Assembly: GCF_028372415.1 (NCBI RefSeq)
Contig: NC_092872.1
Location: forward strand, 552,746,705-552,810,704
Length of the DNA stretch: 64,000 bases
Reading direction: 5' to 3'
DNA from: Notamacropus eugenii
Taxonomy: Eukaryota > Chordata > Mammalia > Diprotodontia > Macropodidae
The notes beneath the pieces were generated by a model. That model saw nothing but the letters and a program-made list of their open reading frames with translations. It had not been told where the DNA came from and made no database searches. Shown one piece after another: positions 1 to 11,035 of the stretch. The translations under genes and the position numbers were made by a program. Positions within the stretch are counted from its first letter, which is position 1, and each line of letters starts with the position of its first letter.

Positions 1-1046
1 ACTTCAAATACTGTGAATTTAAATACCAACAACTACTTTAAGAGATTCATTGTTAGCTCTAATTGCGACCTAGCTGTAGTTGGCATTTCAAGTGATTTTG
101 TGTTATTGGCTCAAAGATTAGTGTCGGGAAGGTCCTTAAGGCCACACAATTCAAGCACGATCATTTTACAGATTACATAATTCTCTAGTCCCTCAGCATG
201 GATGCAATCTCCATAGTTGTATAGCACTTTTCCATACCTTCTCATCTTACTCCATTCTTGTCCATATTTTTTCCATAAATTTACCCAACATGTGTGACTT
301 TTTCTGGCCTTTGTATATTTTGAGGATATCTGTGAAACACTTATGTTGTCCATCTGTCATCCCTCATTCTTCATTTATCACTCATCCTCATTCTTGATCT
401 TTGCCAAAAGGGAAAGAAATAATTATCCCTCATTCTTGATAAGAGATCAAATGACCTCTAGTTATGCCCATCCTCAATAATGTTTTATTCTATTAGCTTT
501 TTTTTTGCAGTGCTACTCATCATTGGTAATATGCAATAATTTACCTATACCCAATCAAGCTCCTCACCATTGCCCTTTGGGTTCCTTGCAATATTCGTAG
601 GATATAACACTTCATGATGTATTTGAAGACAGAGTTGTCTCTCCTAAGCCTTCTCTTCTCAGGCTAACAATGGAAAAGGCATGGGTCAGGAAATAATTCC
701 TTCAATGGTTCCATTTATGCCATGGTTCCTTGTATGCTAGCTTGATTTCCTTTCTCTTGTTTCAGTTCTTTTGTAGTTTGGCTCCAAGCTTAGGGTAAAG
801 TTCTCCTATTTTATATAAGAGATTTTGAGTCTATGTTTCCACTGCTTTTATAGATCATTGAATCTTAGGTTAAATGGAACTCCAGATATTAATCTGATTC
901 AAGTTCCTACTCTCAGTAAGAATCTTTTGAGCATTATTCCAGGAAGGTGCTGATCATCCTCTACTTGTACATTTCTATTGATAGAGAATTCCTTACATTC
1001 ATTAACATCCCAGTACATTTCTTCACATTCTAGATTATGGGAAAAA
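1..1046. other. No gene or clear repeat seen
   Basis: AT-rich sequence with short open frames only. The phrase CCCTCATTCTT appears at about 361 and again at about 427 in otherwise similar surroundings, which suggests a small local duplication. Nothing else was recognised. Confidence 0.5.
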
Positions 1047-1180
1047 TCTCCCTTATCCTCAGTTTCCTCATTTGTTAAATGAAGTGGAGAAAGAAATAGC
1101 AGACCACTCTGCTATCTTTGCCAAGAAAACCCTATATGGAGTCATAAAGAGTTAGACATGACTGAAACAACTGAACACCT
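1047..1180 (+). repeat. MAR1-like SINE, 3' part
   Basis: Shows the middle and tail of the marsupial CORE/RTE SINE: a CCTCAGTTTCCTCAT box, a GTGGAGAA stretch, TTTGCCAAGAAAACCC, then GACATGACTGAAACAACTGA. The tRNA-like head is missing. Confidence 0.8.
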
Positions 1181-1423
1181 AAATCATATAGAATATATGT
1201 GCATATAACATTGATGAAAGTATAAACACACACATACGTGTGTATATAACAACTATAATCTCAAATAGGTTAGTGATATATTTGTTCTCTAACACTTTCT
1301 AAAAAGTTATGAGTAAAATTCTTCTCTTTGAGAATGTCATAATGATGTTTGTCCTTCTTCAGGAAAGAAAGAGTGGTATAATGAACAAAGAACTGTCTAT
1401 GGAGTAAGGAATTCAGTTTAACT

Positions 1424-1650
1424 CAAAAGTACTCACTGTGTGCCAAGGACTGTGCTAAGTACGGTGACTACCAAGACAAACAATACAAAGTCCACCCCCT
1501 TGAGGAGTTCACATTCTACTGGGGAAAAAAGCACACACAAAGCAAAAATAATTCAAAATATGTAAAAGCAAAATTTAAAAATATATTTTGAGTAGAGAAT
1601 ACTAACAACTGGGAGGATAAAGAGACATGTATAAAAGATGATAACTGAGC
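1424..1650 (+). repeat. Family A ancient repeat, 5' part
   Basis: Contains CTCACTGTGTGCCAAGGAC, GACTGTGCTAAGTACGG and CCTTGAGGAGTTCACATTCTA, the signature of a long repeat found many times in this window. Its right edge fades into AT-rich sequence. Confidence 0.65.
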
Positions 1651-1939
1651 TTGTCCTTACAGAGAATTGAGGATTCTAAGTGATAAAGATGAAAAGAGAA
1701 AGCATTGTAAGCATTTGGGACGGCTGCTCACACATGCTAACTGTTTGGCCATGGGTAAGTAATTTTGTTTCTTTGTGTCCCAAGCAACTTTGTGGTGAGT
1801 ATAATTTGCAGGAAAACTGCCAATCTGCATTGGTAAAAGGGGATTTCCACACCATGAGTTCTGTATATCCTATAAAATGACAGGTCCTTAACATGTCCTT
1901 CCCATAAATTTCATATTCAATGGAGCAAAGGATCATTGA

Positions 1940-2108
1940 CTTTAGAATTTAAAGAGGACTTAGATCTAACTCAAACCTCTTAGCTTGCCAGTGAGGGAAC
2001 TGAGGCCCAGAAATGTTAAAAAAAAAAAATACTAAGTATATAGGTACTAAATAGCAGATCTAAAATTGAACCTGAATCTTCTTACTCTAAATCCAGTGCT
2101 TTTGAGAT
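1940..2108 (-). repeat. MIR/THER-type SINE
   Basis: On the plus strand reads as the complement of a MIR: GAGGGAACTGAGGCCCAGA, a degenerate middle, then TCTTCTTACTCTAAATCCAG. Confidence 0.7.
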
Positions 2109-2269
2109 CTGGGCTTATGGAATTTGATTATAGAGACATGTAATCAGCAAAAAGTTGATGTACTCAGAAGAATCCCATAACTGTATGGAAAAAAAAATCT
2201 CAACAAGTGGCCTGTTTAAATGGTAGGATGGGAATCCCAGGTGGCCAGCAAAACAGTTAGGGAAACCCT

Positions 2270-2392
2270 ACTTCATAACCTTATCTCTTACTTTTTTAAC
2301 ATAAAAATGTAAGCTGAGGCATATAAAAGTTCAAAGTTATCTAATATCACACAGCACATCAGATTATAATTCCAAGCACCAGAAAACCAGTT
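2270..2392 (-). repeat. MIR-type SINE fragment
   Basis: AAGCTGAGGCATATAAAAG and ATCACACAGCACATCAGATT match the antisense core of MIR. The copy is badly decayed. Confidence 0.5.
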
Positions 2393-2994
2393 AGACTTTT
2401 GAAACCTGACATGTTTCTGCTGATAAAAAGCATTCATTCATGAACTATTAACAGATCATCTACATTTTGATTTTATCCTGAATTTCTATAAAAATTTCAA
2501 ATTAAGGTTGCTATTGAATCCATAAGAATAGTTTTCCCCTTTCTACTTCATAATAATCAAATAGAATTTGTTAAGCCCTCATCCTCAATATGAAAGGCTT
2601 TCTACAAAAGGTACAAAACAGATAAATGAATTAATTAGTTGACTACTTGCTTAATTTATTAATGAAGTCCTTCATAGCAACTTAGATTTTAGGCTTGTAA
2701 CTATTGTTTTAGAAACAGTTCTGGTAAAGATTAGAAATTTAATGGTTTTAATTTCAATAAAATATTACTTTTATTAGGCTATTGAGGTAAGTTCTTAAAA
2801 GAATTACAAAATCATATAAAAACATACTAAGCAAATGACATACATTGGCATAATTTGTTTGAATAGAATGTCCCAAACCGGGGGGAAAAGGAAATAAATC
2901 CTATTAGAGCTCTGTCTTATATATCTTTCATCAAGACTCTCTCATTTCTGGTCTTCAATTTTCTTCTTTGTCAAGTAAAAGTATTTGACCAGAT
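2393..2994. other. No feature recognised
   Basis: AT-rich sequence without an open frame of note or a repeat I can name. Confidence 0.4.
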
Positions 2995-3125
2995 TGGGTC
3001 TCTTAACTTCCTTTGTGTCATGGACTATTTTTCCATTCTTATGAAGCTTTTGTTTCCCTTCTCATAATGTTTTTAGATGCATAAAATATGGAGGACTACA
3101 AAGGAAACGTATTAAGTTGAATAAA
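2995..3125 (-). mobile_element. H1 family non-autonomous hAT-like element, fragment
   Basis: TCTTAACTTCC..TTTGTGTCATGGACT, then TTTTTAGATGCATAAAATA and ACTACAAAGGAAAC match the reverse orientation of the short element also present at 4569, 7022, 17338 and 63748. Strand is set relative to the 4569 copy. No transposase is present. Confidence 0.55.
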
Positions 3126-3294
3126 GAATAAAGATGCATTTTGTCCCTATACAAATCCATGTAATCCTTGAAAACTATCCACAGGGATTTGGGAACTTCA
3201 GTTTATTTATATCTTGGTGTGTTTTTTTTTTCCAGTACTAAGTCAACTAATTTTTCTATACCTACATTGGACAGACTAGATGCAAAATGTTTAC

Positions 3295-3500
3295 AGGCTA
3301 GAAGAACAGCTTTGGAATCATAAACACTTTTATTTCAACTTGCATCTGGCACATACTAACTTTGTGACTACACAATTTGCTTCAATGCTGAGTGCCCCAA
3401 GGCAACTCGCAAATACTATAAATTCAAAAGGAAAAGGTGATTTCATTATCCGAGAGAGTTCATAAACAGGTAGTCTCCTATACAGACAAAATCACAAATC
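3295..3500 (+). repeat. tRNA-derived SINE (family T)
   Basis: Sense copy of a SINE with TCTGGCACATACTAACTTTG, GAGTGCCCCAAGGCAACTC and ACTATAAATTC, ending near AATCACAAATCC. Antisense copies lie at 11155, 37655 and 60066. The Repbase-style name was not assigned. Confidence 0.6.
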
Positions 3501-4568
3501 CAGACCAGGGGATAAGGAGCAAAAATTATGATGAACATAAGGACTTATAAATCTATGAATGAAATTTCAATTCAAGGATAAATTCAAAAATTGCCTTCTT
3601 TCTATATTACACGTATATCTGTTTTGATGGGAAAAGGTAACAGAGTCATGCTAATCAATTTCTTTGATCTTAAACCACTATGGCTTAAAATCTGGGAGAC
3701 TGAATTTTCTCAAAGTATGCTCTCAGTTGTTTTAAGCCTCTCAATACTTGGATGGCAGTCTTCCACAGCTAATGAACCAGCCAGCTTGGTCACAGGGTAA
3801 ATTCCCTAATGGTCCTCCTTAGGAATCCTGCCTAAACAAACCTCTCTGAAAGAAACATCCTATTAGAAGCCAAGAGTAATGGGTCCAAAGAGTGCGATGA
3901 TTTCCACTAAATGTTCAGGTCAGCAGCATTCTGGCTCATCTCTGAAGCTTTTCCCTCAGTCAGCTGGAATGAGACTATTCTAAAGACCCTGGCATTTTTT
4001 TTAGTTATTACACAATCTGTAACTTTGGGGAAAAGGGTTTCTTCTCACTTGAGAATCCTGAAAACCTTGCTGCTTTATAAATCTGTCTTGCTCATCTCCA
4101 AACAGATACGGTATATGCTTACCTCCGCATATTTCCTCTGCGTGTGAACTCCCTGCCACCTTCATCTGAAGAGGAAGGATAAGGAGGAAGAGAATAGGTT
4201 TCAGAAATGTACAAACCTGATAAAGTACCACCAGGGAAGCATCAAGAATGGATCAAGGGAAATAATAGCTTTTCTGTCCTTAAGCACCCTGCACTAACCC
4301 TGCCACAAAGCTGGAGTATTTGAATGTGAAATAATCCACTAGATAGAATTCCTTTGAACAGATATGAGATTAGAAAAGGAAAATAATTTCATAGTCATTT
4401 TAAAATAGCATTTTTGAGTTGCCTTGCTTCTGTTTTTGAAGTAACAACCTTCATTTTGCCTGGCATGAATAGTAATGGCCCCCCAAACAGCATAAAACAT
4501 TTTAGCATCTATTAGTTTCAAGAAGTCATCTAGTACAACCTGGTTTCGACCAAGTTTTTTCTAGAACA
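3501..4568. other. No gene recognised
   Basis: Contains open frames of 60-78 codons on both strands with no recognisable protein. A short antisense MIR-like scrap (AAGTCATCTAGTACAACCTGG) sits near 4523. Confidence 0.4.
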
Positions 4569-4728
4569 AGGTTTTTTAACCTGGGGTTTGTGAATGCTCA
4601 TTTTTTCCCCAATTCTTTTGATAATTTTATTTCAATGTATTTGGTTTCCTTTGTTTCCCTGGCATTTAAACACATTATTCTGAAAAGGCTTTACCAGACT
4701 TCTAAAGCAGTTCATAGTAAAAATATAA
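4569..4728 (+). mobile_element. H1 family non-autonomous hAT-like element
   Basis: Begins AAGGTTTTTTAACCTGGGG, followed by TTTCAATGTATTTGGTTTCC and ACACATTATTCTGAAAAGG, and ends near AGACTTCTAAAGCAGTTCAT. About 160 bp, non-coding, with decayed ends. Confidence 0.65.
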
Positions 4729-4794
4729 TATTATTAATCATAATAATAAGTATCTTCTATATCTGCAACAATTATATGTCAGCACTCTGCTTGA

Positions 4795-4998
4795 TGATGG
4801 AGGGAGTGTGATTCAGAAGAAAGAACCCAGACTGGATTCAAAATCTATGGTTTTAAATCCTGCCTCTGACACTTCATACCTGTCAGTGAACTTGGCCAAA
4901 TAACCTCCCTGATCCTCAGTTTTCTCATCTGTAAAATGCAGAGAAGTGGACTAGATTGTAACCAAAGTCCCTTCCAGTTCTATCGCAATGATCTTTTG
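4795..4998 (+). repeat. MIR-type SINE, near full length
   Basis: tRNA-like head (GTTTTAAATCCTGCCTCTGA), then TCCTCAGTTTTCTCATCTGT, AAAATGCAGAGAAGTGGACT and CCCTTCCAGTTCTATCGCAA. Good match to the MIR layout. Confidence 0.8.
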
Positions 4999-5019
4999 GT
5001 ACGGTAAACTTTGAAAAGT

Positions 5020-5330
5020 TAACCACCTAATTGTTAGGAAGATTTTTCTCTATTACCTATTGAAATCTATCTTTGCTCTCTGTACCTTCCACTCTTTGCT
5101 TTGAACACTGCTCTAAAGGGTTGATTAGAACTCTTTTTTTTTATCCTGTCCCCATAGTATAGTCTCCAGTTATTTCACCATCTTGGTCATCCTCCTCTGG
5201 ACACATTCTAACTTGCCAATGGTCTTTCTACATTTGACAACTTTGGAAGAAATAGACTATTTTTAATTCTGAGAGTACGTATTACATTAATACTTTGATA
5301 TGATACTATTCATACTGGTCTGGACTCATG
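5020..5330 (-). repeat. CR1/L3-like LINE 3' end
   Basis: The plus strand shows AATTGTTAGGAAGATTTTTC, then GGTCATCCTCCTCTGGACAC and CATTCTAACTTGCCAATGG, the complement of the 3' part of mammalian CR1/L3 elements. A T-rich tract interrupts it. Another antisense copy is at 27000; sense copies are at 31255 and 49230. Confidence 0.6.
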
Positions 5331-5339
5331 ATTATAGAG

Positions 5340-5508
5340 GCACAGGAAAATCCCAATGTGTGAGCTCTCTCCATCAATAAAGCTATAATCTTTCAGAGTA
5401 GCCTAAGGCAAATGCTGCGCCCAAAGTTAAGTGCCTAGTATGTGTCAAATGTAAAGCTTGAACTCACGATTCCAAGGCTACTCTATGATCCTCCATGCCA
5501 TTTGCTTC
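5340..5508 (-). repeat. Possible MIR fragment
   Basis: Only the end AGCTTGAACTCACGATTCC and the following CTACTCTATGATCCTCCATG resemble antisense MIR. Weak. Confidence 0.3.
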
Positions 5509-5604
5509 TTTATTGACTATTGGGAAGAATTTACTGCAAGACAGATCAATTCAAAATTATTGTTATTATATTATCAAAAGGAAATGCTATGCTTGTTGAA
5601 TTTA

Positions 5605-5825
5605 AATGAATTGAAGCATATCTAACATTTATATAGCTCTATAGAGCTTAGGAAACCCTTTCCTCACAACAACCCTACCAGATAGTATAAATCTTTTATA
5701 CCCATTTTACAGATGAGAAAACTGTAGTTCCTACAAATAAAATGGTATATACTCACATTGTATTTAAGTGGCAGAGTCAGAATTTAAGTCTATATTGTCA
5801 TTTCATTATTCTATAGTACTTGTCC
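5605..5825 (-). repeat. MIR/THER-type SINE
   Basis: TAACATTTATATAGCTCTAT, TCCTCACAACAACCCTACCA, CCCATTTTACAGATGAGAAA and AGTGGCAGAGTCAGAATTTA give a near complete antisense copy. Confidence 0.8.
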
Positions 5826-5909
5826 CTATCACTGACCTGAATGCAGAATCTTAGAGATAATACAAGTTCCCCCACCCACCCCAATTATAAAAAAACTCAG
5901 AGAGTTCAA

Positions 5910-6095
5910 TGAAGCAATTAGGTGACATGAGAGTCTAGAGTTCTGGACTTAGAGTCGGGAAGAACTGGGGTTGAATCCCATCCCAGACACACTCAGGGAG
6001 TCAACTTCTCTAAGCCTTAGTTCTTTCATCTGTAAAATGGGGACATTACATTTGATGGCCTCTTGGGCTCCTTTCATCTCTAAATCTGAGTCTCT
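5910..6095 (+). repeat. tRNA-derived SINE (MIR/MAR1 type)
   Basis: GAAGCAATTAGGTGACATGA head, GGTTGAATCCCATCCCAGAC box B region, then CATCTGTAAAATGGGGACAT. The RTE-like MAR1 tail is absent, so a MIR subfamily is equally possible. Confidence 0.65.
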
Positions 6096-6104
6096 GAGTT
6101 TATG

Positions 6105-6195
6105 TCTTTCCTGAGATCACAGGACAAGGCAGTGATAGAGCCATGATGTAAACCCATGTCTATTGCCTCCCATACCAGTCTGCTCCCAGTTTAAA
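6105..6195 (-). repeat. MIR fragment
   Basis: CCTGAGATCACAGGACAAGG and GTGATAGAGCCATGATGTAA match the antisense CORE region. Confidence 0.5.
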
Positions 6196-6459
6196 CTCAT
6201 AGTATTTTTTAAGGGATCTTCCTAAAAAAGACATAAAATGGAAAGAAATCATCCTCGTTGCAAAGAAACAAATGGGGAGAGAGGAGAGGAAAATGCAAGG
6301 GAAAGCCAGAAAGACCAAGCCATTATCTGAATTGCATTTGTCCTTTAATTCACTTTGTCCTCTATATGAAATTCAGCATGAAGACATCTGCCAATATCTG
6401 AAAGGCTTCTGCCTCTGCCTGAATTATGTTTTTAAATTAGACCTTAAAGCCGCCTTCTA

Positions 6460-7000
6460 ATGCATTACTTTCATTGACTAAAGCATGCTCACGGTCCAGG
6501 ACTACTCCCCTGATATCCTTTATTTAATCAGCCTGAGAATGGTAAAGAATCATCCTCATCCTGACATAAATCTCTGCCATATCCTGCTGACTTTTACATT
6601 TTGCCTCGCTGGCAATGCATGACCTCCTTGAAAGAAAATAAAACACAGAAATATTTGAGCAGGAGGGGGGAGGGGAAAATAGCTGTCTTTTTTAGGTAAT
6701 CAGTGAAATGTATGCAAATCTGACTCTTTGCATCTGAGGTGGCGTCCTTGTGCACCACAGGAATTGCTGCTGTAAACAGCTTTAGCCTTTCCTGCTAAAA
6801 GGTTATGTGAGTGATTGATATGTTTGACAAAGAAACTTAAGGTCAGGAGCAATAAAATCAATTTATTATTTGCACCACAAGTGCAGGACAAGAAGTTAAG
6901 TATATTGAATGGTGTCTGGTTTCTCATCTTCTCCCTCCCCTTCCCCCCATCCTCCACAATTGTCACTTTCAAAGTAATGGATAATTCTGGGCTTGGCTGA
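6460..7000. promoter_or_regulatory. Repeat-free block, candidate conserved non-coding element
   Basis: No repeat is recognised in about 540 bp. It holds an octamer ATGCAAAT at 6712-6719, a forkhead-type GTAAACA at 6772-6778, a PBX/HOX-type TGATTGAT at 6812-6819 and AT-rich homeobox-like sites at about 6855-6875. The motifs are seen; regulatory function is inferred, and there is no direct evidence for it. The 115-codon antisense frame through 6700-7047 resembles no protein I know. Confidence 0.3.
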
Positions 7001-7021
7001 TGCCTCTTCTCTCTCAAAGGA

Positions 7022-7207
7022 GGGTTCTTGACCTTTATCTGTGTCATGGAACCCTTCGGAAAACTGGTGAAGTCTTTTCAGAATGTTTGTAAATGAATTA
7101 AATAAAATCCAATAATTATAAAGAAAATCAAATATGTTGAAATACAGTTACAAAAATTTTAAAGTGAATACAAACAAGTTAATGGACTCTAAATTAAGAA
7201 CCTCTGA
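7022..7207 (-). mobile_element. H1 family non-autonomous hAT-like element
   Basis: AGGGTTCTTGACCTTTATCT, CTGTGTCATGGAACCCTTCG, TTGAAATACAGTTACAAAAA and AATTAAGAACCTCTGA. Both ends carry complementary TTCTTgACCT / AAGAACCTCT sequence, so the terminal inverted repeats are still visible. Confidence 0.7.
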
Positions 7208-7384
7208 CCTACAGGAAACCCTGACACTCAAACCATCCACCAACCTCACTTGCAGTCAAGGGATCCATGAAACACAGAAATTGAAAGGAAAAAAAAAAAA
7301 CAGAAATGAGCCTCATGAGAGGAAAAAAAGTGAACATAAATGGATTATTAACCACATTAAGGGTTTTTGAGATAAAGGACCGGG

Positions 7385-7560
7385 TCGTTTCCTGTCTTGA
7401 TCAGTCATTAATTGTTCTGTAATCTTGGGCAAATCATGTCAATTTATAGATTTCAATTTCATCCGTAAAAAAAGACAAAACAAACTAAAACAAAAACCAT
7501 ACCCACTTCCCCCCAAAATAGTGTTGGACTAGATGTAATAACATACATTCCTCTAAGTTT
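7385..7560 (+). repeat. MIR-type SINE
   Basis: CTGTAATCTTGGGCAAATCA, ATTTCATCCGTAAAA and GTGTTGGACTAGATGTAATA. An A-rich expansion splits the middle. Confidence 0.6.
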
Positions 7561-7760
7561 TATAAAGAGTTCTCCTCACATCAGTTGCTCATGGTGGCTA
7601 ATGCAAGTAGATTTATTCCCATTTTAACAGACTAAGCCCATAGTTGAAAAGGAACTGGATTGCTTTTAGGCAGTTGCTAAGTCCTTTTACTACACCCAAC
7701 TTTCTCATAGCAGCACAAGTTCATCTTTTTAATACAGGAATTTTACAACTTATTGTATGG
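7561..7760 (-). repeat. MIR-type SINE, decayed
   Basis: ATTTATTCCCATTTTAACAG and the downstream GGCAGTTGCTAAGTCC fit antisense MIR loosely. Confidence 0.4.
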
Positions 7761-7876
7761 TCACAAGGCCTGGAATAGCATTACCTTGAAAGAACTAGAG
7801 ATGAACATCAGACAAAGTGTAATAGAAAGGAGAGTAGTGGGCATTATTTGACTTTAGCATATTGCCATTAAAAGAA

Positions 7877-8122
7877 GGGCAGCTAGGTGGTGCAGTGGAC
7901 AGAGCACCTGGAGGCAGGAAGACTAATCTTCCTGAGTTCAGATATGGCCTCAGACACTTAACTACTATGTGGTCTTGGGCAAGTCACTGAATTCTATTTG
8001 CCGCAGTTTCCTCATCTATAAAACAGCTAGAGAAAGAGACAATAAAACATTTTAGTATCTTTGTGCAGAAAAGCCCAAATGGGGTTATGAAAATTTAGGC
8101 ATGACTGAAACAATTCAACAAC
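7877..8122 (+). repeat. MAR1-like SINE, full length
   Basis: Starts GGGCAGCTAGGTGGTGCAG, has GGTCTTGGGCAAGTCACTGA and CAGTTTCCTCATCTATAAAA, and ends GCATGACTGAAACAATTCAA plus CAACAA. Flanks ATTAAAAGAA (7867-7876) and AATAAAGGAA (8123-8132) match at 8 of 10 bases, a likely target duplication. Confidence 0.85.
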
Positions 8123-8149
8123 AATAAAGGAAAGTCATCAAAAATAAGA

Positions 8150-8385
8150 GCAGTAAGGCATGTCCTGAAAGAATTGCATCACAGAGAGAAAAAGTGGCTG
8201 GTCATATGGCAAGTGTGGGGGTTGAAGGTGACTGGCCAGTATAGCTTCTCTTGTACCCTCAAGAGATAGGAGAAAGCAAAGAAGGCCTCCAACATATTAA
8301 GTGTTTCTCTGGGATGGACTTATAGGAGGATATATAGAAGAGTTGCATGGGATGGGCAGAAATCAAAGCTTTGGGATTTTCAACA
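8150..8385 (+). repeat. LINE reverse-transcriptase C-terminal fragment
   Basis: A broken reading frame gives pieces resembling the RWAGHxxR and RGRPPT blocks found near the C terminus of RTE/CR1-like LINE proteins (DNA near 8191 GTGGCTGGTCATATGGCAAG and near 8285 GGCCTCCAACATATTAAG). Several frameshifts and stops. The clade is inferred. Confidence 0.45.
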
Positions 8386-8454
8386 TTGCATGGAACTCCG
8401 AAAAATTGTTATCCTTGACCGATGTGAGTATTTGACAGTTTACTAAATGAAAAC

Positions 8455-8690
8455 ATGTAACCTTGGAGAAGTAAAAGCGACTTGCTCATGGTTTCATGGC
8501 TAGGTTAAGTGTTGGAGCCAAGATTTCATTGAAGGTCTCTTGCATTCTAGAACACTGGATTTCTTATTATAACATAGAGCCTTAATGTGTCTTTACAAGT
8601 TAGGGTCATAGGTCTTTAGAACTGGGAGGATACTTGAGATCATTAAATCAAACCTCTTGAATGACAGTAAAAGGAGACTGGTGCAAAAAA
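8455..8690 (-). repeat. Two adjoining MIR fragments
   Basis: First part has AAAGCGACTTGCTCATGG and GTTGGAGCCAAGATTTCATT; second has AGAACTGGGAGGATACTTGA and AAATCAAACCTCTTGAATGA. Both are antisense and decayed. Confidence 0.5.
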
Positions 8691-9962
8691 GGTGGAACAA
8701 ATTAGATAATGATGATGATTGTAACTCATTTATTTTATACTTTCTCTAGAATGTCTTGTTGAAGTAAAATTATTCAGTATGTTTCAGAGGCAAGAGTCAA
8801 ATTCAAGTGTCCTATGATATCTTTATAGGGCTCCAAACACAATGGTTTGAAACTGGAAAATTTATGGTTCTTTCTACCACTGGCATTCTATGAGTAGTAC
8901 ACTTTAGTTTGAAGACGGCCAGTTAGTTAAATGTGGACCCATTAGCTGATCATGAAGTTTCTATATTTCTTTTTTTTTCCTACAAAGGCATAAACTAATG
9001 AGATTTGCTATGAAATAGCCTCTCTGGGTTCTTTTTTGAAAAAATAATTCCACAGATTAGGAGGAGGAGAAGGAGGAGGTCCCTACTGAAAAATTTTTGC
9101 TTTATAATTAATAGATGTGTATATTTCTTAAAGAAAATCTCATTTAAGAAAAGATCAGTGTTTTTAAAATGTTTTGTGTTAATGCTAAAAAGTCAACCTT
9201 ATTGATGGATATTGGAATGTATTCTAAAAATAATAGATAAAATTCATGCATTTTTTGCACATTCCTTGAATTCTGCCATACCATGACAAGATTTGAGCAT
9301 GGTTTTCATTAAGCAATAGCATTTGAGAAATTTTTTTTCTGTCCAAATAACCAGAGCATTGATTCATCCAACTGGATTCCAACCATTTTTAGTCTCAGAG
9401 TATCTTGCCTATTAGTTGGTCATTCTATCATTCACCTTGCATGATCTGGCTGGTGTACCTTTGCACAATAAACCTTCTCCAGTGCATGTTACAAGGTTTC
9501 TTACTTTGACTATAGCACAAATGCTCCCATTAGACTATGGATTTTCTAAGTTTCTAACTATCCTAAGTGAAGCAAATCTTAGAGAAATTACTTCTTTATG
9601 CATCCTCCATGTTTCTGGTGTTTTAACATGGAACAGAAGTGGAAAGTAATAATCCGCATCCATTCCCATCCCCACTTTCCTTCTTCTTCTGCCCTAAGCT
9701 GGAAACTGCCTTCAAACAAAAATTTAGATCTTTGGTGTCATCTCGACATAAGGGCTAATTAGGCTTAGGAAAATTGTGGACTTACAAGTCATGGCTCTTT
9801 GTTCCCTTGCCATTATCTTATCAGTCTCTTCAATTTCACAATATATTCATCATTCGACCTTTCTCTCTGAATTTCCTGAATTTTCTTTGCTACACATCTA
9901 CCATTATTTGTTCTCACTGTTCTTTCTGCTACAATACATCTTCCCTTAAATACCTGCCTCCA
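8691..9962. other. No gene recognised
   Basis: AT-rich, with a 77-codon frame at 9416-9649 that resembles no known protein. A short GGA-rich run lies at about 9060-9080. No repeat named. Confidence 0.4.
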
Positions 9963-10074
9963 CCTATCTATCTATCTATCGATCTGTCTATCTATCTATC
10001 TATCTATCTATCATCTATCTGTCTGTCTATCTATCTATCTATCTACCTATCTATCTGCCTGTCTATCTATCTAG
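9963..10074. repeat. (TCTA)n microsatellite with TCTG/CCTA variants
   Basis: About 110 bp of imperfect tetranucleotide repeat. The long open frame across it, rich in Tyr-Leu-Ser-Ile, is a by-product of the repeat. Confidence 0.95.
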
Positions 10075-10094
10075 TCTGCCTGCTCTTTGTCAGT

Positions 10095-10649
10095 GAACTA
10101 GCATTGATTAAGTGCTTACTTTATTATATATTATGTACTGTGCTAAAAGCTGGAATACAAAGAAAGGCAAAAAAAAAAAAAAAAGATTCTTCCTCTCAAG
10201 AAGTTTACAGTCTAGTGGTCTAACTTATAGGAAAGAACATGCAACCAACTAGGTAGAAAACATGATGTTTACAGGACAAATTGGGGGGTAGTTACAGAGG
10301 GAAGAAACTAAGGGAGGACTGTGAACAGCTTCTTACAGAAGATAGACATTTAAATGAGACTTGAAGGAATCTGGAAAAGCTAGGAGGAAAAGATAAGGAT
10401 GAAGAGCATTCTAGAAATGAGAAGCAGCCTGTGAAAGCATTTGATCAGGAGACAGGATTACTGTATGGGAGTCAGCGTCAGTGGATGGCAGACTCTATTG
10501 AGGAGAGTAAGATTTAACAAGACTGGAAAAGTATGAAAGGATTCAGTTATGAAGAGCTTTGAAAACCAAGCAGAGCACTTTATATTTTATTCTAGAGACA
10601 ATAGAGACCCACTAGAGTTTATTGAATAAGGGGAATGATGTGGTCAGAG
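10095..10649 (+). repeat. Family A ancient repeat, left part
   Basis: TAGCATTGATTAAGTGCTTA, TGTACTGTGCTAAAAGCTGG, CTCAAGAAGTTTACAGTCTA, then GAGCATTCTAGAAATGAGAA and AAAGGATTCAGTTATGAAGA follow the order seen in the other long copies. It is interrupted at 10650 by a SINE and continues at 10908. Confidence 0.8.
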
Positions 10650-10657
10650 ATGCATTT

Positions 10658-10899
10658 CATTGTTGTTGTTATTCAGTTGTTTCAGTCATGCCCAACTCTT
10701 TGTGGCCCCATTTGGAATTTTCTCAGCAAAGATATTGTAGTGGTTTGCAATTTCCTTCTCCAGATCATTTTGCTGATAAGGAAACTGAGGCAAAGAAGGC
10801 TAAGTGACTTTCCAAGGATCACACTGCTGTGTGAGGTCAGATTTCAGTCTTCTGAACTTCAGGCCTGGCATTCTATCCACTGTGCCACTTAACTGTCCC
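10658..10899 (-). repeat. MAR1-like SINE nested in family A
   Basis: Starts TTGTTGTTATTCAGTTGTTT on the plus strand and ends in the complement of the tRNA head (CCACTGTGCCACTTAACTG). It is flanked by a perfect 8-bp duplication ATGCATTT at 10650-10657 and 10900-10907, so the insertion is directly visible. Confidence 0.92.
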
Positions 10900-10907
10900 A
10901 TGCATTT

Positions 10908-11030
10908 TAGGAAGATCGATTTGATAGCTGAAGATGGAGTGGGGAAAGACTTGACTACAAAGACAATCAACAGGCTCTTACAACAGGGCAGGCATGAGGT
11001 GATGAGGCCCTGTGCCAGAGTAGTGGCAGA
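10908..11030 (+). repeat. Family A ancient repeat, right part
   Basis: Continues the element split by the SINE: TAGGAAGATCGATTTGATAG, CAACAGGCTCTTACAACAGG and CAGGCATGAGGTGATGAGG. It runs into a pyrimidine tract. Confidence 0.8.
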
Positions 11031-11035
11031 TCTAT

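Noticed and set aside
9774..10223. 149-codon frame rich in Tyr-Leu-Ser-Ile
   Set aside because: It crosses the (TCTA)n tract and then the start of a family A repeat; no real protein signal.
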